Assembly (NCBI GenBank): GCA_018260445.1
Contig: JAGLBE010000004.1
Location: forward strand, 104,156 to 168,155
Length of the DNA: 64,000 nucleotides
Origin: Psychrobacter sp.
Lineage (GTDB): Bacteria; Pseudomonadota; Gammaproteobacteria; Pseudomonadales; Moraxellaceae
Reading direction: 5' to 3'
A program made the translations under genes and the position numbers. Shown here piece after piece: positions 1 through 9,768 of this stretch (the first letter of the stretch is position 1; each line of letters begins with the position of its first letter). The notes under the pieces were generated by a model that was not told the DNA's origin, ran no database searches, and saw only the letters and a program-made list of their open reading frames with translations.

Positions 1-980
1 GAGTACGCTAACAAGACTTTTCAATGTGAATCTCCATTAATGTTATTGAAACAATGATATTGATTAAGCAAAATTTAAAGCTAAGACTAGCATTAAAACC
101 CACAAAAATCCAACATTTTTTCATTATTTAATTAAGCCATTTGTTAGAAAAATACAGTGTTTATCCTATTTTATTGCTTTTAATCAAGGCTTTATAGGCT
201 ATAAAAAACCTCAAAATTTATTTTTTATTTTAAAATAACGCATCGTCTAACAAAAATTATTGCTCAAAATTACCTAATAGCAAGCGGTGGATATTGATGC
301 ATTACGATTTACGCCAGCGTTCAAATATATTGAATTTTAGGCGACGGGATTGTTAATATAGTGAGTTCAATATAAAAGCGATACAGTGGCACGGGGATGA
401 ATTTTTTGCAGCCTCTGCCAGCAACGGCACAGCACGCCAGAAAAACTCATCCTAGTGCCACGTCAGAACATGACGTCTCTATTTTATTTAGAATTGACTA
501 TAGCACCACAAGTACAAACGTACAGCCCGTTCTAATAAATGATAACCAGTCGCCACCCCTTTGGAGTGTGCATAAGTTCTATGACTCTTGCTCCAACGGT
601 TATCTATCAGCGCGACCCTTATCCGTCAATGATCGCCCAAAAGTGTTGCCATTACTGCACTGTTTTTAACTCTCTTGCAGCCTTTTGTGGCAGACACTAA
701 GGGGATTTGGTTTAAATTGCAGATGCACTATTTGTAGCTGACTAAACGTCCCTGTATCAAGAGATATTCGAGCAAGCCGAAAACTTCAAGCGACATCGGG
801 TGCGGTAGCGGCGTTTGCACCGATTTCATCATTCCATCATTTCATCAAAAATCCATCCCCCTTACATCAGTCTTCCTTCTGGTTGTCCTATGATGCCATT
901 GATACGTTTTTAGCCTCTTTTCAAAGTTTCTCATGCGTGTGTCACTCATCTGCCACGCAGCAATCGGTTAAGGAAGCCTT
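1..980. other. gene-free left edge
   Basis: I see no supportable gene in this 980-base stretch. The first ~360 bases are very AT-rich with many A and T runs, as in intergenic or regulatory DNA. The only long frame (397-669, 90 codons) has no ribosome binding site, no recognisable domain and no hydrophobic or charged pattern typical of a protein, so it is not called. The last bases carry the creD ribosome binding site (AAGGAAG at 970-976). A decayed gene or an untranslated RNA cannot be excluded. Confidence 0.5.
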
Positions 981-2663
981 ATGCAAAAAACCCTGTTTAT
1001 CAAACTGTCGATGATTGCCGGCCTGTGTCTTCTGTTTACCATGGCGCTGATTATGTTTAGCTCGGTCATTGCCGAGCGCCAAAGTTATGCCGACTCGGTC
1101 ACCAGAGACATCGCCAAACAAAACGTTAATCCACAGCAAGTCATCACCCCCTTTGTGGTGGTGCCGACCACCGTAACGCCAGTCTGTAACCCAGCAGTGC
1201 TGACCCAAAAAGACAAATGCCCCGAAGCCTATACCCAAGTCAAAACCTTGCTGGCGCAGCAAACGGTTGCCAAGCAGCATTTGGCGGTGCGTACCGATAA
1301 GTATCAACTCGGCATTTATCACGTCACCAGCTATAACGGCGATTTAGATTTTCAGCAGCGCTACCAAATAGCCGATATTGGCACAGCGCTGGCAACCAGT
1401 AATGACTTGCCAAACCAAGCATTGGTGGCAAAAGAGGTGGTACATTGGCAACAGGCTCGCCTTATTATCCCGGTATCAGACTTGCGCGGCGTCGCTACCT
1501 TGCCCACAGTAACCATTGACCAGCAAAAAACCAAAGCCACCTACCCGCAACTGCCCCTATTGACAGGGCTTAGTTATGTGGAGGTCGCCCTGCCGCCAAG
1601 CGTGATAAACCGCTTACAAAAACGGGCGAGCATACAACAACCACAGGGCTTAAACAGCACAGCGCAGGCACAGACCCCTTTCATCGCTACAACCGCCCAA
1701 ACAGCACGTGGTACCGATACTGGTATTGATACTGGACTTGATAACGCAACCGCAGTTGCTAAGGCAAACCTTGGCGCATCCGACGCTAGCAACACTGCCC
1801 TTACACCATCTACCCTCAGTCAAGACGCTGCTGCCATTGCTATTGATATCCATCTACCGCTCACAGGCATCGCCAGTTTAAGCACCGTCCCCACGGGCAA
1901 CAATTTTGAGATGAGCATGAGCAGCAATTGGCATGCCCCCAACTTTGTGATTGGCGCGACGCTACCCAACGATAAAACCATCACCAATAATGGCTTTGTG
2001 GCTAAATGGCAAAACCAGTATCTGACCATCGCCAATAACCAAAATTTACAGCAGTGTTTAAACGTCAAAAATGGTCAGTGTCGCCTACTCAATGAGCCGT
2101 TGTTGGATGCAGACAGCTATGACATTAATGCCGTTGATGCCGCCGTTGATGTCGCGGCAGATAATACCAATGCCCAATTAGATAGCGTGCGTTTCAGCAG
2201 CTTTGGCGTCAGCTTTGCCGAGCCAAACAATGTGTATTTGCAAACCGAGCGCGCCATGAAGTATGCGTTGCTGCTGGTATTGGTCTCGTTTGGTACGTTC
2301 TTTTTATTCGAGATTATCAAAGCAAGCCGCATTCACCCGATTCAATATTTGTTGGTGGGCAGTGCGCTACTGGTATTTTATGTGCTGTTGCTGCCGCTTG
2401 CTGAGCAAATTGCGTTTTGGAAAGCCTATGCCATTGCGGCAACCGCCTGTGTTGGGCTAATTGGTTGGTACAGTTACTACGTGTTAGGCAGCGTCAAGCG
2501 AGCAGCCATGTTTAGCGCCATTTTGTCCGGCTTATACGCCGCTTTTTACGGCATCCTTACTACCGAGGATTTAAACCTACTGCTAGGCGCTGTGTTCTGC
2601 TTTGTGTTGCTTGCCAGCGTGATGGTGATGACCCGCAAAATTGACTGGTATAAAGTCGCTTGA
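981..2663 (+). CDS. creD: CreD-family inner membrane protein
   Basis: 560-residue inner membrane protein of the CreD (PF06123) family. E. coli CreD belongs to the CreBC regulon and has been linked to envelope stress and beta-lactam tolerance, but its biochemical role is unknown. The sequence shows one N-terminal membrane segment (about residues 8-30), a long periplasmic part, and a compact C-terminal bundle of four or five hydrophobic segments (about 427-553). It is roughly 110 residues longer than E. coli CreD. The extra length is mostly a Thr/Ala/Asp-rich low-complexity insert around residues 215-285. A strong AAGGAAG site sits 4 bases before the ATG. No creA, creB or creC lies next to it, so its regulator must be elsewhere or different. 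The family call is firm; the function is inferred. Confidence 0.85.
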   Translation: MQKTLFIKLSMIAGLCLLFTMALIMFSSVIAERQSYADSVTRDIAKQNVNPQQVITPFVVVPTTVTPVCNPAVLTQKDKCPEAYTQVKTLLAQQTVAKQHLAVRTDKYQLGIYHVTSYNGDLDFQQRYQIADIGTALATSNDLPNQALVAKEVVHWQQARLIIPVSDLRGVATLPTVTIDQQKTKATYPQLPLLTGLSYVEVALPPSVINRLQKRASIQQPQGLNSTAQAQTPFIATTAQTARGTDTGIDTGLDNATAVAKANLGASDASNTALTPSTLSQDAAAIAIDIHLPLTGIASLSTVPTGNNFEMSMSSNWHAPNFVIGATLPNDKTITNNGFVAKWQNQYLTIANNQNLQQCLNVKNGQCRLLNEPLLDADSYDINAVDAAVDVAADNTNAQLDSVRFSSFGVSFAEPNNVYLQTERAMKYALLLVLVSFGTFFLFEIIKASRIHPIQYLLVGSALLVFYVLLLPLAEQIAFWKAYAIAATACVGLIGWYSYYVLGSVKRAAMFSAILSGLYAAFYGILTTEDLNLLLGAVFCFVLLASVMVMTRKIDWYKVA

Positions 2664-2736
2664 TAGCTCGCCCTTAACGTTTATCCGCCATGCTCAAGGT
2701 GCGTCTCATGTAGCGCCTTGACGCTTTGAAATACGG

Positions 2737-3099
2737 ATGACTACTCATACCAGCATCAGTAAACAAGGTACCTTTGTCATGCAATATGTTAATAGCAACA
2801 ACCTTGCTTGTCCTCTCCCTTACTCTCTCCCTTACTCCCTCAATCATGGCTCAGCTGATAAGGGGGGTTATATCGGGCTATCGCGTTGCCACTGCGCCCA
2901 ACTATTTATTGAGCAAAACCTGCCAACCGCTTTATTTGCCACTTGGATGCTGGTGCCCAAACTTGGCATTTTGCTCACCTTTCGCCATCAGTGCTGTGTG
3001 GCAGTCGAGGCGATTGCAGCAATTGACTCAAACGATGACGATGTCGACCCCGCCTATCAACATAACCCTGTGACTCGTCAATACAAGATACGCGGATAG
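2737..3099 (+). CDS. hypothetical small protein (doubtful)
   Basis: 120-codon frame between creD and the metY terminator. I do not recognise it. The C-terminal third (acidic stretch DSNDDDVDPAYQ, then a basic tail) looks protein-like. The N-terminus is unconvincing, and a better start may be the ATG at 2779, which has AAGG about 10 bases upstream. An overlapping frame at 2774-3073 could instead encode a short peptide beginning with a signal-like hydrophobic stretch. At most one of these is real, and the region could be non-coding. Confidence 0.3.
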   Translation: MTTHTSISKQGTFVMQYVNSNNLACPLPYSLPYSLNHGSADKGGYIGLSRCHCAQLFIEQNLPTALFATWMLVPKLGILLTFRHQCCVAVEAIAAIDSNDDDVDPAYQHNPVTRQYKIRG

Positions 3100-3122
3100 C
3101 TGCCAAACGATAACCCTAAACT

Positions 3123-3158
3123 AAAAAAGGTCAGCATCTTGTCGATACTAACCTTTTT
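3123..3158. terminator. bidirectional hairpin terminator between ORF 2737 and metY
   Basis: AAAAAAGGT pairs with ACCTTTTT around a ~19-base loop that contains further partial pairing. The A-run on one side and T-run on the other make it usable in both directions. It lies 36 bases past the metY stop codon. Confidence 0.6.
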
Positions 3159-3194
3159 ATTGACATAAATATTAAGCGGCAATTGCGGCTTAAA

Positions 3195-4529
3195 CTAAAC
3201 CTTGGCCAATGCCTGCTCTAAATCGGCTTTAATATCCTCAATATGTTCAATCCCGATAGACAAGCGCACCATATCCTCGCTCACCCCGGCTTGCTCAAGC
3301 TCTTGACCATTTAATTGACGATGGGTGGTGGTCGCAGGGTGGCAGGCCAGCGACTTTGCATCGCCAATGTTCACCAGTCGAGTAATCAAATTGAGCGCAT
3401 CAATAAAGCGAGCGCCCGCCGCACGGCCACCTTTAACGCCAAAGGTTAAAATACCAGAGGGCGTACCTTGCATGTATTTTTGTGCTAGTGCATGCTCAGG
3501 GTGGTCTGGCAAGCCGGCATATTTTACCCACGCTACTTTGTCATGCTGCTGCAAATATTCGGCAACCGCTTGGGTGTTTTGCACATGGCGCTCCATGCGC
3601 AAACTGAGCGTTTGCATCCCTTGCATAATGCTAAACGCATTGAGCGGGCTTAACGCCGCCCCTGTATTGCGTAAGGGTGCAACGCGGGCACGGGCGATAA
3701 ACGCCGCTGCGCCCACATCCTTCACAAAATTTACCCCATGATAGCTGGCATCGGGCTCATTTAATAACGGAAACCGCTCGGGGTAATCGCCCCATGCAAA
3801 GTTGCCACTGTCCACGATTGCGCCGCCAATTGAGGTGCCGGTGCCGCTCATATATTTGGTCAGCGAGTGCACGACGATATCGGCGCCAAATTCAAACGGT
3901 TTGCACAGCGCGGGAGTTGCCACGGTATTGTCAATCACCAGCGGCACGCCATACTCGTGGGCAATGCTGGCCAATGCTTCGATATCAACAATGTTGCCAA
4001 GCGGATTACCGATACTTTCGGCATAGACCATTTTGGTTTTATCGTCGATTAAATCACGAATCGATTCGGGGTTTTTATAATCAAAAAAACGCACCTCGAT
4101 GCCTTGACGTGGCAGCGTGTGAGCAAAAAAGTTATAAGTGCCACCATATAAGGTTGATGCGGCAACAATATTATCACCCATCTCGCAAATGGTTTGCACC
4201 GTATAGGTGATTGCCGCCATACCAGACGCCACCGCCAATCCGCCAATACCGCCCTCAAGTGCAGCGACTCGCTCTTCTAACACCGCATTGGTGGGGTTCA
4301 TAATGCGGGTATAAATATTGCCCTGCACCTTTAAGTCAAACAAATCTGCCCCGTGCTGGGTGTCATCAAAGGCATACGAGCTGGTATGATAAATGGGTAC
4401 CGCCACTGCTTTGGTAGTCGGCTCAACACGATAACCGGCATGGATAGCAAGGGTTTCTAGGCGGTGGTTACTAATTGAATTGGCTGGATTGGCTGCATTA
4501 GCGGTGTTAGCAGTATTATCGCTCATCAT
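3195..4529 (-). CDS. metY: O-acetylhomoserine sulfhydrylase
   Basis: Pyridoxal-phosphate enzyme of the Cys/Met metabolism family. It converts O-acetylhomoserine plus sulfide to homocysteine and acetate in the cytoplasm. The 444 residues include the PLP-lysine motif HSLTKYMSGTG (Lys about 225), the YTRIMNPT substrate loop near 73-80 and the family's length of ~430. The first 20 residues are an Ala/Asn-rich low-complexity tail. Two ATGs (4529 and 4526) follow AAGGAAA, and either could be the start. Its product homocysteine is the substrate of MetH, encoded 42 kb away in this window. The reaction is inferred from the O-acetylhomoserine subfamily pattern; cystathionine gamma-synthase is a less likely alternative. 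Confidence 0.9.
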   Translation of the reverse strand: MMSDNTANTANAANPANSISNHRLETLAIHAGYRVEPTTKAVAVPIYHTSSYAFDDTQHGADLFDLKVQGNIYTRIMNPTNAVLEERVAALEGGIGGLAVASGMAAITYTVQTICEMGDNIVAASTLYGGTYNFFAHTLPRQGIEVRFFDYKNPESIRDLIDDKTKMVYAESIGNPLGNIVDIEALASIAHEYGVPLVIDNTVATPALCKPFEFGADIVVHSLTKYMSGTGTSIGGAIVDSGNFAWGDYPERFPLLNEPDASYHGVNFVKDVGAAAFIARARVAPLRNTGAALSPLNAFSIMQGMQTLSLRMERHVQNTQAVAEYLQQHDKVAWVKYAGLPDHPEHALAQKYMQGTPSGILTFGVKGGRAAGARFIDALNLITRLVNIGDAKSLACHPATTTHRQLNGQELEQAGVSEDMVRLSIGIEHIEDIKADLEQALAKV

Positions 4530-4717
4530 ATTTCCTTATAAAGGTAAAGTCGCAGTCGCTCTGAAATAAGCGGCAGTTGATAACAAAAAATTGGACTATC
4601 TATATCTATATCTAACTATATCTAAGCATAGCCCAGTTTTTGACCACTATGACGGTTTCAATAATGGCTATTTGGATACAAGCAATGAGTAAAATGAGCA
4701 ATGAGCAAAATAGGCAA

Positions 4718-5386
4718 TTAGTAATAGGCGTTTTCGGTTTTGCTGTGGTCGGTTTCATCCACCACTTGCATCAATTCGGGCACTTGTTGTTTTAGCTGCA
4801 CCTCAACCCCTTGGCGCAAGGTCATATCCACGGCCGAACAGCCCTGACAGCCGCCACCAAATTTTAACACGGCGGTGAGGCCAACGCCCTCTTCGTCAAT
4901 TAATTGCATCAGTTGCACATTGCCGCCATGCGAGGCTAAACCGGGGTTAATTTCGGACTGCAATACATAATTGATACGCTCTTCAACACTCGCATCGGCA
5001 CCCACTTTCGGAATTTTAGAATTGGGCGCACGAAAGGTTAACTGACCGCCAAAACGGTCTTTATTATAGTCAATCACCGCATCTTCTAGATAAGGAATCG
5101 AGGCAGCATCGATAAAGGCGGTAAAGTGCGCATACGCCAGTTGTAAATCCTCGGGCTCTTCTTCACCCGGTTGATTATACGCCATACAACATTCTGCACG
5201 CGGCGTACCTGGATGCTCCACAAAGATACGCACCCCAATGCCTGCGGTGTCTTGCTTAGCGAGCAGCTCGGCTAAATACGCTTGCGCCGATTCGGTAATG
5301 GTAATATTACTGGCATTGTTTGCCGCTGATTCTGGGCTTGGGGCTTGGTCTAGGGTTTTAGCTGGGCTTGGGGCATTGTCAGTCAT
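4718..5386 (-). CDS. nfuA: Fe/S biogenesis protein NfuA
   Basis: 222-residue iron-sulfur carrier. An N-terminal degenerate A-type (HesB-like) domain (about 27-125) is followed by a C-terminal Nfu domain (about 133-215) with the cluster-binding motif GGGCQGC (Cys 180 and 183). It is expected to bind a [4Fe-4S] cluster at a dimer interface and pass it to target apoproteins, especially under oxidative or iron stress. The first ~25 residues are a Pro/Ser/Ala-rich extension. GAGG lies upstream of the ATG. It is transcribed towards metY but 188 bases away, so it is probably a separate unit. Confidence 0.93.
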   Translation of the reverse strand: MTDNAPSPAKTLDQAPSPESAANNASNITITESAQAYLAELLAKQDTAGIGVRIFVEHPGTPRAECCMAYNQPGEEEPEDLQLAYAHFTAFIDAASIPYLEDAVIDYNKDRFGGQLTFRAPNSKIPKVGADASVEERINYVLQSEINPGLASHGGNVQLMQLIDEEGVGLTAVLKFGGGCQGCSAVDMTLRQGVEVQLKQQVPELMQVVDETDHSKTENAYY

Positions 5387-5707
5387 AGGATGACCTCATA
5401 TAGGGTATAGGGCGAATAATTTGTTAGCATTCGATTAAAACGATAGGCAATAATAATAGACAGTCAAAATGTGGTGATATGCTTTTATTATGGCGATGCT
5501 GACAAAATAATCAAGGTTGACTACTTATTATAACGGGAAAGCGCAATGATTTGCATAACAGATGGCTTATAATGACGACGCTATAATCACCAACCAATAA
5601 TATCCTTAATGTGCTTATTTATTGTAGTTGCTTCTTCTTTGTTGCTTAAGCCTACCTGTATTGCTTACCCTTATTTTTGACCGTTGCATCTTAAGAGTGC
5701 CCGCCCC
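5387..5707. other. divergent intergenic region nfuA / ytfL-like
   Basis: About 320 bases between two divergently transcribed genes must hold both promoters. The DNA is AT-rich. I could not single out a convincing -35/-10 pair, operator or RNA structure. Confidence 0.4.
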
Positions 5708-7021
5708 ATGAGTTTATTGAGTGCTATTTTCTGTATTTTCATACTAATCAGCTTGAGCGCTTTAGTCTCCTGCTCAGAGCTTGCTCTAGCCTCTGCCCGC
5801 AACATTAAACTGCAAATTATGGCAAAAGAGGGCGACATTCGAGCCCTTGAAGTGTTAAGCATGCAGGATAATCCCGGCAGCTTTATCACCGTGGTACAGG
5901 TGGCGCTAAACGCAGTCGCCATTTTGGCAGGTGTGGTGGGCGAGTCGGCCATTAGCCCTTATTTATTAAGCCTTGTACACATTGAGGCGCTGGCCTCAGT
6001 ACTGTCATTTATTATAGTTACCAGTTTGTTTGTACTGTTTGCCGATTTGATGCCCAAACGCTTTGCCATGTCCAATGCCGAAACCTTAGCGGTTAAAATG
6101 GTGCGGCCAATGATGGTGCTTATCTTTATTTTCAAACCCCTAATTTGGGTATTTGATGGCGGCGCCAACTTATTGTTTAAACTGTTTGGCGTGTCCACCC
6201 TTCGTCAAGATGATATGACCTCTGAGGATATTTATGCAGTGATGGATGCTGGCGCCCAAGCGGGCGTGATTAAGCACCAAGAGCATCATCTGATTGAAAA
6301 CATTTTTGAGATGCAAGAGCGCACCGTCACCTCGGTGATGACCAAGCGTGAGCACATTGTCTACTTTGATGTCGACACGCCTCATGACACCATTGTTGAG
6401 ACGATGATTCAACAGCCGCATCACAAGTTTTTGGTTTGCCTAGAGGACGATTTAGAACAAACCGTTGGCTATGTGTTATCGCGTACCTTTTTGGCGTTGG
6501 TTATCAAAAAGGAGGAGGTTAAGCTGACCGACCCCTCTATTTTGCGCACGGTGTTGTTTATCCCCGATACGCTCACCTTGTTTGATGTATTAGAAACCTT
6601 TAAGTCCACCGGCTCGGACTTTGCCGCCATTGTTAACGAATATGCTTTAGTGGTTGGGGTGATAACTTTAAAAGATGTGATGAGCATTGTGATGGGCGAG
6701 CTGGTGACGGTGGATGATCAACCTATTGTCCAACGCACCGAAAACTCTTGGCTGATTGATGGGATGACCCCGATTGATGATGTGATTCGCACCTTAAATA
6801 TCGTCAATTTACCGGGCGCTGAAAATTATGAAACCATCAGCGGCTTTATGATGTATATGCTGCGTAAAATCCCTAAAAAAACGGACATCATCGAACACTC
6901 GGGCTTTCATTTTGAGATACTCGATACCGAAAATTTGAAAATCAACCAGTTGTTGGTCACCAAAACGGATAACGTAACGGGTCTATTGCCCAGTACGGAT
7001 GATAAAATGGTTAAACCCTAA
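5708..7021 (+). CDS. YtfL-type membrane protein with DUF21 and CBS domains
   Basis: 437-residue member of the UPF0053/hemolysin C-like family. It has an N-terminal DUF21 membrane domain (about 1-185, three to four hydrophobic segments), two CBS domains (about 195-315) and a C-terminal CorC/HlyC domain (about 335-425). Relatives are linked to magnesium/cobalt handling or cadaverine tolerance, so transport of a small cation is an inference. The start is placed at ATG 5708 because MSLLSAIF aligns with the usual beginning of E. coli YtfL-type proteins. An upstream in-frame TTG at 5684 would add eight residues. The name 'hemolysin' is historical and not supported here. Confidence 0.85.
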   Translation: MSLLSAIFCIFILISLSALVSCSELALASARNIKLQIMAKEGDIRALEVLSMQDNPGSFITVVQVALNAVAILAGVVGESAISPYLLSLVHIEALASVLSFIIVTSLFVLFADLMPKRFAMSNAETLAVKMVRPMMVLIFIFKPLIWVFDGGANLLFKLFGVSTLRQDDMTSEDIYAVMDAGAQAGVIKHQEHHLIENIFEMQERTVTSVMTKREHIVYFDVDTPHDTIVETMIQQPHHKFLVCLEDDLEQTVGYVLSRTFLALVIKKEEVKLTDPSILRTVLFIPDTLTLFDVLETFKSTGSDFAAIVNEYALVVGVITLKDVMSIVMGELVTVDDQPIVQRTENSWLIDGMTPIDDVIRTLNIVNLPGAENYETISGFMMYMLRKIPKKTDIIEHSGFHFEILDTENLKINQLLVTKTDNVTGLLPSTDDKMVKP

Positions 7022-7156
7022 CCCAACCCATAACGGCAAAAGCTTGCCGTAGCAGCTAGCACCGCACCTACAAAGGCTAAAACGGAATATTGTCTCAATC
7101 ATTGTTCAGTCGTATCGTTAAACAATGATGTTGAACTAAGTCGTATTGATGAACCG

Positions 7157-8356
7157 TTATGCCTCAACGAGTAATTGCACTACATGACTCGCGGCTTTAT
7201 AACCGCTTTCAATACGCCCCGCATCGCACCAATCGCCCGTCACTATCCAGTGTTTTTTGCTATCCACATAGGCCAACTGCCTACCCGTTGCATGATTCGC
7301 TTTGGTGGCGGCATAGCGCCAGCGGTGGCAGTCAATATGGGCGGGTGCGCTGCTGTCATCCCATTGCACCAGGTGTTGCACGGCGTCCAATAGCTGGTCT
7401 TGCACTTCCCTTATGTCATCATCCACATGCGCTTGCGACCAGTCATTATCGGCATAAATCGTGATACTGGGTAGCAGATGGTCACGATTGGGTTTGTGAT
7501 GCTCAATAAACACCTTGCCCAAACAGGATATGCGGCTGTTTACATGGCTTGAATGGTCTGCATTATCTGCTACTTTACACTCTAGCACTGACCACTTAGC
7601 ATCGTGTAAACGCTGCGGCATAGCGCTAAGCGATTTCCAGCCTAGCATGAGGGTATAACACGCCAACATGGTTGGGGTTTTTAGTGCGTCTTGCTGTGCA
7701 AAGTCGCTATTTGCCAGCAAGTCAATCGCTTGCGCTTGCGGTGCGGTGCAAATTACCCAATCAAATTCGCCTAACTGATTGCCCTCAATATCCACTAGCG
7801 GGGTTTTGCTAGCGTTAACTACTGTATTATCGGCTAACGGTGACACTCGGGTTTTATAATGGATGGTGCTATGGGTGAGTTTTTTGGCGATGGCTCGCCC
7901 CCATGTGGTCATTTTGGGGCTACTGATATAGCGAGGTTGCTCGTGTTGAGCGCTGCCCCACTGTGCCGTTATGGTTGGCTGCACTGCCTTATCAACAATT
8001 GCGTCGCTATCTAATACGGCTACCACGGCTTGCCAAGGTTCAATAATACCGCTATCAAGCCAAGGTTGCAGGTACGCTTGAAACGCTGCCGTTTTGGCAG
8101 TAAAGTACTGCGCGCCAAAGTCAAACTGCCAATGTTTAGTGCTGATGGCGTCTGTTGGCGGCGTTTGATACCTTGTAGCAAGCCGCCCTACGCCAGCCGA
8201 TTTTTCAAAAATAGTGATGGTGATGGGTCTGTTTTGACGTTTAAACGCTTGCTCTAACAGGTCGGCAGTGATTAAGCCGGTGAGCCCTGCACCGATGATG
8301 GCGATGTTGATTGGTATTGGTATTGGGCTTTGGCTTTGGCTTTGGTTAATGGTCAT
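7157..8356 (-). CDS. FAD-dependent oxidoreductase, COG3380/renalase-like
   Basis: 399-residue flavoprotein. A Rossmann FAD motif (IGAGLTGL at about 21-28) follows a short SQSPIP-type repeat tail. FDFGAQYFTA near residue 100 and the C-terminal VTGDWCDAGRIESGYKAA complete the FAD fold of the amine-oxidase/renalase-like family (COG3380). Substrate and pathway are unknown; relatives are annotated only as predicted NAD/FAD-dependent oxidoreductases. It stands alone, converging on the ytfL-like gene. Confidence 0.8.
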   Translation of the reverse strand: MTINQSQSQSPIPIPINIAIIGAGLTGLITADLLEQAFKRQNRPITITIFEKSAGVGRLATRYQTPPTDAISTKHWQFDFGAQYFTAKTAAFQAYLQPWLDSGIIEPWQAVVAVLDSDAIVDKAVQPTITAQWGSAQHEQPRYISSPKMTTWGRAIAKKLTHSTIHYKTRVSPLADNTVVNASKTPLVDIEGNQLGEFDWVICTAPQAQAIDLLANSDFAQQDALKTPTMLACYTLMLGWKSLSAMPQRLHDAKWSVLECKVADNADHSSHVNSRISCLGKVFIEHHKPNRDHLLPSITIYADNDWSQAHVDDDIREVQDQLLDAVQHLVQWDDSSAPAHIDCHRWRYAATKANHATGRQLAYVDSKKHWIVTGDWCDAGRIESGYKAASHVVQLLVEA

Positions 8357-8730
8357 TGTAGCGTGTCGCTTTTTAATGAATAAAAAACGACTATAGCACG
8401 GTTGCCGTGGCTGAGATTGGTACTGGCTAACATTTTATTGTCTATTGCTGTAATGCGTTGGGTATTGTACCTTGATGCTAACCTACGACTTGCAGTGTGA
8501 TGGCGTAGGGTGGGTTAGCGATAGCGTAACCCGCCAAATAAACATAGTGCATGTTAGTTATAAAACAAATAAGCAGGTGGGTTACGTTTTTTCTGCACCT
8601 TTTTAAGGCTGGAAAAATCTGATCCAGCCTATGCTGGCTATTCATTGGATACTTAAGTTTGTGTTGTTGCCTATGCACTCCGCTTGGTTTATAGTTTAGT
8701 TTCATAATAATTATAATAAAAGGAAGCAAC
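8357..8730. repeat. REP-like repeat region upstream of the PH-domain gene
   Basis: No gene. At 8501-8535 the sequence GTAGGGTGGGTTAGCG is followed by CGTAACCCGCC, an imperfect hairpin of the type often spread by REP-associated transposases. A related GTGGGTTACG follows at 8577-8586. The last ~30 bases hold the promoter-proximal AT-rich stretch and the AAAGGAAG ribosome binding site of the next gene. A 146-codon minus-strand frame here (8478-8918) is a shadow. Confidence 0.5.
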
Positions 8731-9522
8731 ATGGCCTTGTTAGCAAAGTTAACAGAGAAATTGGGCAGCGCAAAGCAGGAGTGGGTCAACAAAAAAGACT
8801 TTAAACAGAAGTTGATTGAGGTCTGCCAAGATGGCAAATTAAGTGAGTTAGAGTTACAGCAAATAAATGACTTGGCCACAGAGTATGGGATTGAAGAAGA
8901 GGATTTTAAGAAAGTCAACGTACCCGCCTATCAAGCTGCATTTAAAGCTATCATCAGTGATGGCATTATTACCGAACAAGAAGAGCGCGATATATTCGAA
9001 ATTCAGCAAACTTTACTTGTGGAAAATCAGCAGATACCAAAACAAGTAGAAGTTATAAACTACCATAGGCAGTTACGTAATATTCAAAATGGCATCTTAC
9101 CTATCGTTAGTAATTCAGGGTTAATCCTAACGGATAATGAACAAGTGCATTTTTTAGCCCGTACTAGCCTACTTGAAGAAAGAGTTGTTAAACGAGGTTA
9201 CCAGGGCGGGTCGACTGGCATGAATATTCGGATTGCTAAAGGTGTTAGTTTTAAAGTAGGCGCACATAAAGGGCGTCTTACCAGTGAAACAGATATCATA
9301 CCTATTGACGATGGTATGTTTTATGTCACTAATAAACGCCTTGTATATAAGGGTGGCAAGAAGTCCTTTTCGTATACGTTTGCACAATTGGTTGGCTATG
9401 AAGTATTTAAAAATGGTATAGATGTTCAGCCCATTAAAGGTGATACGAGGAAGTTAAAGTTTACCCAACAGATTGACTCTGACGTTTTGGATTTAATTAT
9501 TAATGTAGCGTTGAGTAACTAA
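8731..9522 (+). CDS. bacterial PH-domain protein with helical N-terminal domain
   Basis: 263-residue cytoplasmic protein with no signal peptide or membrane segment. Residues ~15-100 form a charged helical region (KQKLIEVCQDGKLSELELQQ, later DGIITEQEERDIFE) that resembles TerB or EF-hand-like helical pairs. Residues ~130-258 resemble a bacterial PH/YokE-like domain, with the typical FYVTNKRLVYKGGKKSFSYTF strand pattern. The function is unknown. Its ribosome binding site (AAAGGAAG) is strong. It is a single-gene unit with REP-type repeats on both sides, which suggests a locus tolerant of insertions. The domain assignment is by eye. Confidence 0.65.
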   Translation: MALLAKLTEKLGSAKQEWVNKKDFKQKLIEVCQDGKLSELELQQINDLATEYGIEEEDFKKVNVPAYQAAFKAIISDGIITEQEERDIFEIQQTLLVENQQIPKQVEVINYHRQLRNIQNGILPIVSNSGLILTDNEQVHFLARTSLLEERVVKRGYQGGSTGMNIRIAKGVSFKVGAHKGRLTSETDIIPIDDGMFYVTNKRLVYKGGKKSFSYTFAQLVGYEVFKNGIDVQPIKGDTRKLKFTQQIDSDVLDLIINVALSN

Positions 9523-9560
9523 TTGTTCGATAGGCAGATGTAAAGAATCTATGTAGCAAG

Positions 9561-9585
9561 CGTAGGCTGGGCTTATAACCCAGCA
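9561..9585. repeat. solitary REP hairpin (GCTGGG family)
   Basis: GTAGGCTGGG, then TTATAA, then CCCAGC forms a hairpin nearly identical to the two that flank the RAYT gene at 55949-55974 and 56561-56587. It is therefore a dispersed member of that REP family. It lies just past the PH-domain gene. Confidence 0.75.
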
Positions 9586-9689
9586 TATGAGGCGTTCACA
9601 CAATCGCGAGGGATAGCGATAGCCCACGGCGATAATAACGTCAGCAAGGTGGACTTTGACGTTTTACCCCTACGTCAGTTCAATTGACT

Positions 9690-9765
9690 AAGCTATTTAA
9701 AAGATGCGTGGAACGCACCCTACAGGCTACAGGCTGCTTGATTTTAAAAGACTGCGTAAGTTCAG
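9690..9765. repeat. fragmentary repeat ends downstream of acs
   Basis: GCGTGGAACGCACCCTAC (about 9704-9721) belongs to the GTAGGGTGCG repeat family seen again at 50041 and 59121. TGCGTAAGTTCAGTT (about 9753-9767) matches the terminus of the MITE-like element at 38569-38699. No matching second end was found here, so these look like leftovers of old insertions. Confidence 0.45.
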
Positions 9766-9768
9766 TTA

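Noticed and set aside
397-669. 90-codon open frame near the left edge
   Set aside because: No ribosome binding site, no domain and unconvincing composition; treated as chance.
7032-7050. ACGGCAA-AAGC-TTGCCGT hairpin as a terminator for the YtfL-like gene
   Set aside because: Good stem but no T-run; may be a chance palindrome.
8478-8918. 146-codon minus-strand frame
   Set aside because: Runs through a REP-like repeat and the opposite strand of the well-supported PH-domain gene; a shadow frame.
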